Assembly (NCBI GenBank): GCA_041744575.1
Contig: JBGTKP010000033.1
Coordinates: forward strand, 62,001-126,000
Length of the DNA stretch: 64,000 bases
Source: JTS-RE37 sp041744575
GTDB lineage: Bacteria; Bacteroidota; Bacteroidia; Flavobacteriales; Flavobacteriaceae
Direction of reading: 5' to 3'
Shown: one piece after another, positions 50,671 to 58,368 of the stretch
How the letters are laid out: each line of letters begins with the position of its first letter
Position numbering within the stretch: position 1 is the first letter of the stretch
Position numbers and translations under genes: made by a program
Notes under the pieces: model-generated
Database searches by the model: none
What the model was told of the DNA's origin: nothing
Seen by the model: only the letters and a program-made list of their open reading frames with translations

Positions 50671-51492
50671 ATGGCTTTATTTAAGGAAAATCCCTTCGGA
50701 CATATTCTGTTTTTGAAAAAATGGCTGATCCGCATTTTGGGAATCATTACCCATCAGCGTTATAAGGGATTCAACACACTTGAAATCGAAGGGTCTCAGG
50801 TGATACGTGCGTTACCGGAGAACAATGTCCTCTTCGTAAGCAACCACCAGACCTATTTTGCTGATGTGGTGGCCATGTTCCATGTCTTTAATGCCAGTCT
50901 GAAAGGTCGTGATAACAATATTAAGAACATTGGTTACCTGTGGCAGCCCAAATTGAATGTCTATTATATAGCTGCGGCTGAGACGATGAAGAAGAGCATC
51001 CTGACAAAAGTTCTCGCCTACGTCGGATCTATAAGTATTGAAAGGACCTGGCGCGCTGAAGGGCGGGATGTTAACAGGCAGGTGAAAATGAGCGATATTT
51101 CAAATATCGGGACAGCGCTCACGGATGGCTGGGTAATTACTTTTCCTCAGGGTACCACCACGCCATGGAAACCTTTGCGTAAAGGAACTGCACATATCAT
51201 CCGGAAATACAGGCCGGTCGTGGTTCCTGTTGTGATTGACGGTTTCAGACGTTCTTTCGATAAGAAGGGATTGCGTGTGAAAAAGAAAGGCATCCTTCAG
51301 CATATGATTATCAAAGAGCCATTGCAGATAGACTATGAGAATGAATCTGTGGATTCTATCATTGAAAAACTTGAATATGCCATTGAACAGCATCCATCCT
51401 TTTTGAAAGTCATCCCCAAAGAGGATCTTCTTGCGCTGGAAGAGGAGAATAAACTCAGAAAATGGAGGAACAAACAGGAAAAGTTATCCTAA
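50671..51492 (+). CDS. PlsC-family 1-acylglycerol-3-phosphate acyltransferase-like protein
   Basis: 273 residues from the ATG at 50671. The acyltransferase motif I is 'LFVSNHQTYFADVVAM': H59 and D65 are six apart (H-x5-D), one more than the standard H-x4-D. Motif II/III appear as 'GSISIERTWR' and 'WVITFPQGTTTPWKPLRKGTAHI', with Q160 in place of the usual Glu of 'EGTR', followed by 'PVVVPVVIDGF'. This variant branch may acylate a lipid other than lysophosphatidic acid, such as ornithine or sulfonolipid; that is inference. It follows the CoA pyrophosphatase by 25 bases. Membrane-associated by a short N-terminal hydrophobic helix. Confidence 0.85.
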   Translation: MALFKENPFGHILFLKKWLIRILGIITHQRYKGFNTLEIEGSQVIRALPENNVLFVSNHQTYFADVVAMFHVFNASLKGRDNNIKNIGYLWQPKLNVYYIAAAETMKKSILTKVLAYVGSISIERTWRAEGRDVNRQVKMSDISNIGTALTDGWVITFPQGTTTPWKPLRKGTAHIIRKYRPVVVPVVIDGFRRSFDKKGLRVKKKGILQHMIIKEPLQIDYENESVDSIIEKLEYAIEQHPSFLKVIPKEDLLALEEENKLRKWRNKQEKLS

Positions 51493-51515
51493 GTCCTAAT
51501 TTTTCCAAACACAGA

Positions 51516-52160
51516 TTACACCTCCAGCTGCTTCAATTCATTGTAATTGTTGCGTAACCTACGAAGAAAGATTCCATAGATCAGCCTGTAAAATAACCAA
51601 ATAAGGGTAAGGACAGCTGAGATCACTACAAGGCAGATTCCTGAAAATAGTATCCAGAACAGCGTCTCATTCCCAGCCTCTGAGGCGGCGTCAAGTATTT
51701 TTCTGCCTTCTTCTCCATTTTTAAGAAAAGCGAACAGAAGCAAGAGGAAAGAGATGGTGAAAATAGCAATATTGAACCATACATACTGGGTCACGGTCCG
51801 TTTCACATCTAAAATAGCTTTCATCAGTTTTGCTGAGGATTCGGTATAGGAAATACGCCTGTAGTTCCGATAGAAGAGATAAATAAAAAAAATGAGTACC
51901 CCGTAATTTACCACAGTAAGGACCGTGGTTATTTGTGATATACCCAAGGTGTCTTCCAAATGCGTGGTCTCCCTGCTATAGGAAATCAGATTAATTGCAG
52001 CCCAGAAAATAAATTCGAGGATACTGATATAAAAAATCCACTTGACAATGGTAGAAGATCTTTTCCAGATCATGTTATATATTTCCTGGTAAGTAAGTTT
52101 AGGGATGTTCCCTTCTTTCTTCTTCCAGTCTCTCTTAAGCAATTCCAATTCATCTGTCAT
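51516..52160 (-). CDS. Membrane partner of the ECF sigma factor (probable anti-sigma factor)
   Basis: 214 residues: a charged cytosolic N-terminus of about 38 residues ('ELELLKRDWKKKEGNIPKLTYQEIYNMIWKRS'), then four predicted transmembrane helices (about 40-62, 80-100, 122-146 and 158-190) and a short C-terminal tail. No zinc-binding anti-sigma motif (HxxxCxxC) is present. It starts three bases after the sigma-factor stop, so the two are co-translated. By position it is probably the anti-sigma factor or sensor, holding the sigma factor through its N-terminal segment; that role is inferred, not seen. Confidence 0.75.
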   Translation of the reverse strand: MTDELELLKRDWKKKEGNIPKLTYQEIYNMIWKRSSTIVKWIFYISILEFIFWAAINLISYSRETTHLEDTLGISQITTVLTVVNYGVLIFFIYLFYRNYRRISYTESSAKLMKAILDVKRTVTQYVWFNIAIFTISFLLLLFAFLKNGEEGRKILDAASEAGNETLFWILFSGICLVVISAVLTLIWLFYRLIYGIFLRRLRNNYNELKQLEV

Positions 52161-52163
52161 ACC

Positions 52164-52658
52164 TTACGGATTAAGGATGGTTCTGAGTTTGTTCTTGATA
52201 CGATTCATTTTTACCCGCGCATTTACCTCAGTGATTCCCAGGGTCTCGGCAATCTCATTATAATCTTTGTCTTCCAGATAGAGGAAAACCAGGGCTTTGT
52301 CAATATCCCCCAGTCCTCTCACTGCCTCATAGAGCAACTTTAATTGCCGTTCCTCAGTTTCATCATACGGATCTGCCTGGATTTTAAAAATAACAGAATC
52401 ATAATCCTGCGTCGACACTTTCTTTTTCGACTTTCTGTAAAGGGTGATGGCAGTGTTCAGTGCTACCCTGTACATCCAGGTGCTGAATTTGGATTCTCCC
52501 CGGAACCTCGGATAGGCCTTCCACAGCTGTATTGTTATTTCCTGAAAAAGATCTTTATGGTCCTGCCTGTTGTTAGTATATAAGGTGCATACTTTGTGAA
52601 CAATATTCTGGTTGCTCTCGAGTTCGGTCACAAATTTGTGCTCCAATTCTTTGTTCAC
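52164..52658 (-). CDS. ECF-type RNA polymerase sigma factor
   Basis: 164 residues with sigma region 2 ('YTNNRQDHKDLFQEITIQLWKAYPRFRGESKFSTWMYRVALNTAITLYRKSKK') and region 4 ('RGLGDIDKALVFLYLEDKDYNEIAETLGITEVNARVKMNRIKNKLRTIL', with the helix-turn-helix in the middle). Region 3 is absent, as in extracytoplasmic-function factors. It directs RNA polymerase to a set of envelope or stress promoters when released. The membrane protein three bases downstream is the likely antagonist. No auto-regulated promoter was recognised upstream. Complete length for the family. Confidence 0.93.
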   Translation of the reverse strand: MNKELEHKFVTELESNQNIVHKVCTLYTNNRQDHKDLFQEITIQLWKAYPRFRGESKFSTWMYRVALNTAITLYRKSKKKVSTQDYDSVIFKIQADPYDETEERQLKLLYEAVRGLGDIDKALVFLYLEDKDYNEIAETLGITEVNARVKMNRIKNKLRTILNP

Positions 52659-52759
52659 TTCTGCAGCAAGTAGTTTTTCATGTATTAGTAGTAATTCCAG
52701 TCATTTTGTTACAAGAGTTCCCTGAAGGTCCGGAAGATTTTGCAACATACTTTGGATGA

Positions 52760-54184
52760 TCAGTGCCTGTAGTCAAGTGCCGGGGCTCTGTCTCCGAGGA
52801 GTGGGATATATTTAAAATCGCTCCCCCGCCTTTTTTCAAATTCCGCCCTGGCATTCTCAATAAGGTCCGGATCCTTTAACAGGTCGATGGCGGTCATGGT
52901 GATCGTTTTCGCGGCAACCATCATTGCCTTGTTTCCTATGGATGTTCCTCCGGCAGCCACGGCCTGCCAGCTATGGGCAGGCGTACCAGGAACCCATGTG
53001 GCGCTACTCATTCCAACAGTCGGCACCGCAAAGCTTACATCGCCAACATCCGTTGAACCACTGGCCGGGGCATCGGCGGTATATGGCTGGATGTTTTTAG
53101 CCACATCCGTATCGGCTTTGGTATAACCAAGCGTTTTCGCAATTTTATCCGCAAACTCTTTCTCTTCCGCAGTATAAGTGATACCCCCCACCTTGCTTAA
53201 GTTCTTAAACATTGCTTGTTGCAGTACGGTGTTGGGCAATAGTTCATGAGTCCCACCGATCATCTCATACTTCATGGTAGTTCCTGTCCCGAGTGCGGCA
53301 CCTTCTGCGGCCTTTACCATCCGGTCAAAGATGGCGATCACCTCATCTCTTTGACCATGCCGTGCATAATAATAGACTTCCGCAAAATCCGGAACTACAT
53401 TGGGTGCCTTGCCTCCGGAAGTAATCACATAATGTATTCTTGCCTCCTGAGGGATGTGCTCCCGCATCATATTTACCATAACGTTCATAGCCTCCACCCC
53501 GTCAAGGGCCGATCGCCCCTTTTCCGGCGCCCCTGCGGCATGTGCCGATACGCCGTGAAACCGGAACTTTGCCGATTTGTTGGCAAGGGCTGCTCCCTCA
53601 CTCGCTTCATTTTCTGCTCCCGGATGCCAGTGCAATGCAACATCCACATCATCAAAAAGCCCCTCACGAACCATGTAGACTTTGCCGGAACCACCTTCTT
53701 CTGCAGGACAGCCATAGAACCGAATCGTCCCCTTTGCCTTATTTGCCTGCATCCAATCTTTGACCGCAATGGCTGCAGCTGCGGAAGCGGTTCCGAAGAG
53801 ATGGTGACCGCAGGCATGACCTGCCGCTTTTCCCGCATCGGTTTTTTCCGGAACCGCCTTTTGAGACAATCCCGGCAGGGCATCGTATTCTCCCAGTACC
53901 GCAAGCACGGGAGCCCCGCTGCCATATTCAGCAATAAAGGCGGTGGGAATACCAGCTACCCCTTCCTTGATGGTAAAGCCCTGTGCGCTCAATGTTTGCT
54001 GCAATAAAGCGGAGCTCTTTTCCTCAAGGTAACCCATTTCAGCAAAACCCCATATTTCCTGGGCGATGGTTCCATATGCCGACGCCTGGCCATCCATTTT
54101 CCCGAGGACATCCTCCATTTTTTTTTGAGCTGTTACTGTCATAGTGCAAAAAACTGCAAGCAGGAAAGGGAGTATTCTTATCAT
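52760..54184 (-). CDS. Exported M20-family amidohydrolase (AbgB-like)
   Basis: 474 residues from the ATG at 54184, before a signal peptide (MIRILPFLLAVFCTMTVTAQ); an upstream frame to 54319 is not preferred. Motifs: 'LGEYDALPGLS' (E99, D101), 'GKAAGHACGHHLFG' (His/Cys metal site 123-128), 'YGCPAEEGGSGK' (E162/E163) and 'VTSGGKAPNVVPDFAEVYYYAR'. This is the p-aminobenzoyl-glutamate/indole-acetyl-amino-acid hydrolase branch, which uses a metal and hydrolyses N-acyl amino acids. Substrate not predictable. It is 109 bases downstream of the GH13 gene and 101 upstream of the sigma factor, all on the minus strand. Confidence 0.91.
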   Translation of the reverse strand: MIRILPFLLAVFCTMTVTAQKKMEDVLGKMDGQASAYGTIAQEIWGFAEMGYLEEKSSALLQQTLSAQGFTIKEGVAGIPTAFIAEYGSGAPVLAVLGEYDALPGLSQKAVPEKTDAGKAAGHACGHHLFGTASAAAAIAVKDWMQANKAKGTIRFYGCPAEEGGSGKVYMVREGLFDDVDVALHWHPGAENEASEGAALANKSAKFRFHGVSAHAAGAPEKGRSALDGVEAMNVMVNMMREHIPQEARIHYVITSGGKAPNVVPDFAEVYYYARHGQRDEVIAIFDRMVKAAEGAALGTGTTMKYEMIGGTHELLPNTVLQQAMFKNLSKVGGITYTAEEKEFADKIAKTLGYTKADTDVAKNIQPYTADAPASGSTDVGDVSFAVPTVGMSSATWVPGTPAHSWQAVAAGGTSIGNKAMMVAAKTITMTAIDLLKDPDLIENARAEFEKRRGSDFKYIPLLGDRAPALDYRH

Positions 54185-54293
54185 TAGAATTTTATTTTGG
54201 TTACCAGGTAAATATAAACAATGAAAACTGGGGATACAATTCCGGTCGGCCAGTTTGTGCCGACATTCCTTTAGGGTTAACGGTGCCCGCGAT

Positions 54294-55985
54294 TTAGTGC
54301 AATTCATAAACGTAGGCATGGTAAGGACCCAATCTGAAAAGGCGGTTACTCTTACGACGGGTGGGGCCTTTGATATTATTTGTAAGGAGGAGCCTTGCCT
54401 CCCTGAACCGGCAGGAGAGCCGAACCTGCGCCACCCGTTCTGAGAAGCTCAGCAGTACCAGCAGCCTTTTCTTTCCGTAAGTTCTCAGATAAGTATATAC
54501 TTCTTCATTTTCCGGAAGCAGGACCCGGTATTGCCCATAGACAAGTACGGGGTGCGATTTTCGCAGGGCGACCAACCGCCTGAAATAATTTAATACGGAA
54601 TGGGGAAGTGTTTCCTGCTGTGCAACATTGATCCCCCGGCCATAATTGGGATTCACCGGAATCCAGGGGATGCCACTGGTGAAGCCGGCATTTTCGCTGG
54701 TATCCCATTGCATGGGGGTTCGCGCATTATCCCTTGAAGTTCGCATTTCCAACTGAAGCCTGGCCGATACATCTCCGCCTGTATCCCTTACTGCCCGTAG
54801 GTTTTTTAAGGTATTGATATCCCGGTAATCGTCAAGGGATTCAAAATAGGCGTTTGTCATTCCTATTTCGCCGCCATAGTATATGTAAGGGGTACCGCGC
54901 ATGGTAAGTAACAAGGTTTGCAGCATGGTAGCCGAATGTCGCCAGTGTTTTTCAGAATCATTCCCCCACCGGCTTACGGCCCGTGGAAAATCATGGTTGT
55001 CAAGGTAGAGACTTCCCCATCCTTTTTTGGAAAAAACAGCATCCCATTTGCTGAAAATGTTTTTAAAATCAGTTAGTTTCCAATCGTCCCTGGGTGTGAT
55101 AAATAAATCATTCTCCTCTCTGTCCAGCGCCATCAGATCAAATTGAAAGAACATGTTAAGTTCTCTCCGTTCTTCGTCTACAAACTCCAGGGCTCCTTCT
55201 AAAGTTACTCCAGGCGCTTCTCCTACCGACATTACTTCGTACCGGGAGAGCACTTTTCTGTTCATTTCCTGCAAATACTCATGCAGTCTGGGACCGCTGG
55301 CATAGAAAGGAAGAAAATTGCCATTATATCGCTCTGGGAGTTCAGGGTACCCGGGATCCTTCGAAATAAAGGAAATCACATCCATTCGAAATCCATCCAC
55401 CCCCTTCTCAAACCAGAAGGCCATCATCTTATAAATTTCATTCCGCATTTCAGTACTTTCCCAGTTGAGATCCGGTTGTTTTTCGGAAAAATAATGAAGA
55501 TAATAGGCATCTGTGGGGGCGTCATATTTCCAGGCGTTGCCCTCAGGATCAAAATAGCTAAAACGTTTCGGAGGGTGTCCTTTCTCCGCCCCCCACCAGT
55601 GATAGAATTCCCGGAAAGGATACGCCCTGGATGCCCGGGAAGCAAGAAACCAAGGGTGTTCGTCACTAGTGTGGTTCACAACAAGATCCATGATCAACCG
55701 CAGGTTCCTGGACTTCATTTCGCTGAGTAATTCATCAAAATCAGCCATGGTGCCAAACTCCTTCATAATGTTGCGATAATCACTGATGTCATATCCGTTG
55801 TCATCATTGGGGGAAGTATAGATGGGATTCAGCCAAATGATATCCACTCCCAGACCTTGAATATAGTCGAGTCGTCTTGTGATACCCGCCAGGTCTCCTA
55901 TGCCGTCACCATTGGTATCCTGGAAGCTTCTCGGATAGATCTGGTAAACGACCCCTTCCTTCCACCATTTCCTGTTCTTTATCAT
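54294..55985 (-). CDS. GH13 alpha-glucosidase (oligo-1,6-glucosidase-like)
   Basis: 563 residues without a signal peptide. The (beta/alpha)8 barrel motifs are complete: 'VVNHTSDEHPWF' (region I), 'GFRMDVISF' (nucleophile D202), 'SVGEAPG' (acid/base E256) and 'YLDNHDFPRAVSRWG' (D332). The residue after D202 is valine, which in this branch marks alpha-1,6 linkage preference (isomaltose, panose), whereas Thr or Ala favours alpha-1,4. The N-terminal 'VVYQIYPRSFQDTNGDGIGDLAGI' is standard. It should act on short imported alpha-glucosides in the cytoplasm. No sugar transporter is beside it. Full length. Confidence 0.95.
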   Translation of the reverse strand: MIKNRKWWKEGVVYQIYPRSFQDTNGDGIGDLAGITRRLDYIQGLGVDIIWLNPIYTSPNDDNGYDISDYRNIMKEFGTMADFDELLSEMKSRNLRLIMDLVVNHTSDEHPWFLASRASRAYPFREFYHWWGAEKGHPPKRFSYFDPEGNAWKYDAPTDAYYLHYFSEKQPDLNWESTEMRNEIYKMMAFWFEKGVDGFRMDVISFISKDPGYPELPERYNGNFLPFYASGPRLHEYLQEMNRKVLSRYEVMSVGEAPGVTLEGALEFVDEERRELNMFFQFDLMALDREENDLFITPRDDWKLTDFKNIFSKWDAVFSKKGWGSLYLDNHDFPRAVSRWGNDSEKHWRHSATMLQTLLLTMRGTPYIYYGGEIGMTNAYFESLDDYRDINTLKNLRAVRDTGGDVSARLQLEMRTSRDNARTPMQWDTSENAGFTSGIPWIPVNPNYGRGINVAQQETLPHSVLNYFRRLVALRKSHPVLVYGQYRVLLPENEEVYTYLRTYGKKRLLVLLSFSERVAQVRLSCRFREARLLLTNNIKGPTRRKSNRLFRLGPYHAYVYELH

Positions 55986-56059
55986 TGTATTTCCGGATGA
56001 TTATCCATTATAGATGTTTGTGAAATGGTTGCGCGGGTTAAATAAAACCCAAACGGCTT

Positions 56060-56962
56060 TCATGACAGACTCCTGGGATGGTATTTGTTCACCACTTCGG
56101 CAAGGTGCGTTCTGTCTACGTGCATGTACACCTCTGTGGTGGTAATACTTTCATGACCGAGCATCTGTTGTATCGCCCGCAGGTCAGCTCCATTTTCCAG
56201 GAGGTGGGTGGCAAAGGAATGCCGGAAGGTGTGCGGGCTGATCGTCTTAGAAAGATTTGTTTTGTCGGCCAGGTCCCTTACTATGGTAAATATCATTGCC
56301 CGTGTCAGTTGCCGGCCCCTGCGGTTGAGAAAAAGGACATCCTCGCATCCTCTTTTAACTAACTGATGTATCCGTACCTGGTCCAGATAGATGCCAATGT
56401 ACTTTTTATTGATTTGGGCGATGGGTATCAGACGTTGTTTGTTACCCTTGCCCGTTACCTTTATGAAATCTTCCTCAAAAAAAAGATCGGAAATTTTCAA
56501 ATTTGTCAATTCGGAAACCCTGAGTCCACAGCCGTATAAAGTTTCCATGATCGCCCTGTTCCTTTCTCCCTCCGGCCGCGACAGATCAATAGCAGCAATC
56601 AGGGAGTTTATTTCTGCGAGGGAGAGGGTATCAGGTAGTTTACGCCCCGTTTTGGGTGAAACTACCAGGTCCATCGGATTATCCTGCCTGTAGGCTTCAA
56701 AGACCATAAAATTAAAAAAACTTTTAAGTCCTGATATGGTCCGTGCCTGGGACCTGGGATTCAACTTTCCTGCAATTTCATGAATAAATAACTGAATGGT
56801 CTCACGGTCAATGTTCCCCGGTGTCTCCCGCATGGCCCTGTGATCGAGGAAGTGGATAAGTTTTGAAACATCCCTGCCGTAGTTCTGAATGGAATTGGAG
56901 GATAATCCCCTTTCTATGCGAAGATGGTGTTTGTAATCCTGAAGTCCCTGAGCCCAGTTCAT
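56060..56962 (-). CDS. xerD: Tyrosine recombinase XerD
   Basis: 300 residues from the ATG at 56962 (MNWAQGLQDYKHHLRIERGLS); the long frame above it adds non-homologous sequence. All six catalytic residues are present: R148 ('GCGLRVSELTNL'), K172 ('TGKGNKQRLIP'), H244 and R247 ('SPHTFRHSFATHLL'), H270 ('LGHESI') and nucleophile Y279 ('TTTEVYMHVD'). With XerC and FtsK it resolves chromosome dimers at dif. The N-terminal SAM-like domain (about 1-95) binds the core site. Neither integron, attachment site nor mobile-element genes lie beside it, so it is the housekeeping enzyme. Divergent from the barrel-protein gene at 57155. Confidence 0.96.
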   Translation of the reverse strand: MNWAQGLQDYKHHLRIERGLSSNSIQNYGRDVSKLIHFLDHRAMRETPGNIDRETIQLFIHEIAGKLNPRSQARTISGLKSFFNFMVFEAYRQDNPMDLVVSPKTGRKLPDTLSLAEINSLIAAIDLSRPEGERNRAIMETLYGCGLRVSELTNLKISDLFFEEDFIKVTGKGNKQRLIPIAQINKKYIGIYLDQVRIHQLVKRGCEDVLFLNRRGRQLTRAMIFTIVRDLADKTNLSKTISPHTFRHSFATHLLENGADLRAIQQMLGHESITTTEVYMHVDRTHLAEVVNKYHPRSLS

Positions 56963-57046
56963 GTGATAAATATAAAAAGATCCTGTGGGAAAAGAATTGC
57001 GAAAGCCAGGGAGAAATCCGAAATATTTTGGGAATGTGCGTCCGGG

Positions 57047-57080
57047 TTGACCCGAAGTCAAGGCATCTTTTATATATTTG
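57047..57080 (+). promoter_or_regulatory. Predicted promoter of the small beta-barrel protein (TTG ... TATATTTG)
   Basis: TTG at 57047-57049 and TATATTTG at 57073-57080 are 23 bases apart, fitting the Bacteroidota promoter. It gives the 57155 gene a leader of about 68 bases. It is in the region divergent from xerD. Confidence 0.5.
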
Positions 57081-57154
57081 ATTCTTATAAGGATACCTGC
57101 CGCTCGCTTACGCCGGCAACAGGTTTCGACAATTAATAACCAAAAATCATTCGT

Positions 57155-57649
57155 ATGAAGAAAGTAATTATCATTGCGGCTCTTACCATATGCGCCATGC
57201 ATATGAAGGCGCAGGAGGGTTTCAGGGCAGGTCTTAACCTGGCAATTCCGGTAGGGGACGCCTCGGAAGTTTCCAGTTTTAGCATTGGGGTTGATGCCCT
57301 TTACCATTGGGCAGTAACTGAAGAAGTCACTGCGGGCTTTGCTGCGGGGCTTACCAATGCTTTTGGAAAGAATATCGACACAGGCATAGGCAGTATTGAG
57401 ATCAGTGATGTGCAGTTCCTGCCCATTGCCGCCTCTGGCAGATATCTTGCCTCAGACCAGTTCAGAGCGGGCCTCGACCTTGGATATGCCATTGGAGTGA
57501 GTGAAGGAAATGACGGAGGATTTTATTACCGCCCTGTGGTCGGCTATCTTGTTACCGACCTAATAGAAGTAAACCTTTCCTATACCGGGATCAGCCTTGA
57601 TGGCGGTACCTGGTCTACGATAGGGGCGGGCGTTTTATTCGCATTATAG
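57155..57649 (+). CDS. Small outer-membrane beta-barrel protein
   Basis: 164 residues with a signal peptide (MKKVIIIAALTICAMHMKAQ). The rest alternates polar and hydrophobic residues with glycines in the way of an eight-stranded OmpA-like/porin barrel: 'GFRAGLNLAIPVGDA', 'FSIGVDALYHWAVTEEVTAGFAAGLTNAF', 'SGRYLASDQFRAGLDLGYAIGVSE', 'GFYYRPVVGYLVTDLIEVNLSYTGISL' and a final 'TIGAGVLFAL'. It belongs to the 'outer membrane beta-barrel protein' class common in Bacteroidota; the function is unknown. Its own promoter and a strong terminator frame it as a single-gene unit. Confidence 0.82.
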   Translation: MKKVIIIAALTICAMHMKAQEGFRAGLNLAIPVGDASEVSSFSIGVDALYHWAVTEEVTAGFAAGLTNAFGKNIDTGIGSIEISDVQFLPIAASGRYLASDQFRAGLDLGYAIGVSEGNDGGFYYRPVVGYLVTDLIEVNLSYTGISLDGGTWSTIGAGVLFAL

Positions 57650-57670
57650 AAGATTCCTGATGCGGTTCTG

Positions 57671-57701
57671 AGCGAAAGCAGTGATGCTTTCGCTTTTTTT
57701 A
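57671..57701 (+). terminator. Intrinsic terminator of the small beta-barrel gene
   Basis: AGCGAAAGCA / TGCTTTCGCT is a perfect ten-pair stem with the four-base loop GTGA, followed by seven T's. It begins 22 bases after the stop at 57649, in the same direction. This is one of only two clear terminator hairpins I found in the window. Confidence 0.85.
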
Positions 57702-58368
57702 TTACTCGGTCCTTAGGATGCCTTTCCGAAAGGCCATATGGTCCTACAAATGACCCCTGAGGAACTTGGGGAATGACACAACAATAATGCTTGATTGTAA
57801 GAAAAAAGCGCCAATTATACGAGGGGGTTCTCGGTTTGCATGGCGATAATCCTCCTGAAGAAAATGAAGTCGACTTACGGTATTCTTTTTGATCAGAATG
57901 GACCTTATTTTTCAGACGCCGGAAATTCATCCGAAAATCTTTTAGGTAACTTTTTAAACGGTGGTTGAAGTGGCAGGAGATGACTGATGGAATATCTTGA
58001 AATTAGCTGCATTTCAAAAGATTACAGAGTACTTGGACGATTTACTGCGACCTGAGGCAGCGAAAAAGTTATTTTCGGGAGCAGATGGCAGATGTGTTTT
58101 TTTTTAATAGATTTAGGCTCCGTAATTTCTCATTCGGGAAATGGCAGGACCATGAATGGGCAACAGCGGGAAGTGCCTGAAAAGTGGTCAATTTTCATTT
58201 CCTGAGATCTAGATACAGTAGCAGGCTTTTTTGATGGTCTGACCCGGGCTGATCTTTTAACCGGGAGGACAAAATGCGAAAAAAACACAGGAATCAGACA
58301 TTCCGGTATATGGGTGAAATCCCCTACCGGCGACCAACTTTGAACAAGCAACTTTCAGACCACCAATA
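57702..58368. other. 667-base stretch with no supported gene, upstream of the giant subtilase-like gene
   Basis: Only short open frames on both strands; the largest (57580-57930, minus) overlaps the preceding gene and has no family character. A run of T's near 58090 is not preceded by a hairpin. No exact TAnnTTTG box was found close to 58369, so the promoter and any control region of that gene should be here but are unidentified. Confidence 0.45.

Noticed and set aside
56963..57307. Upstream extension of the xerD frame
   Set aside because: XerD proteins are about 300 residues and begin near 56962; the extension overlaps the divergent gene and its promoter.
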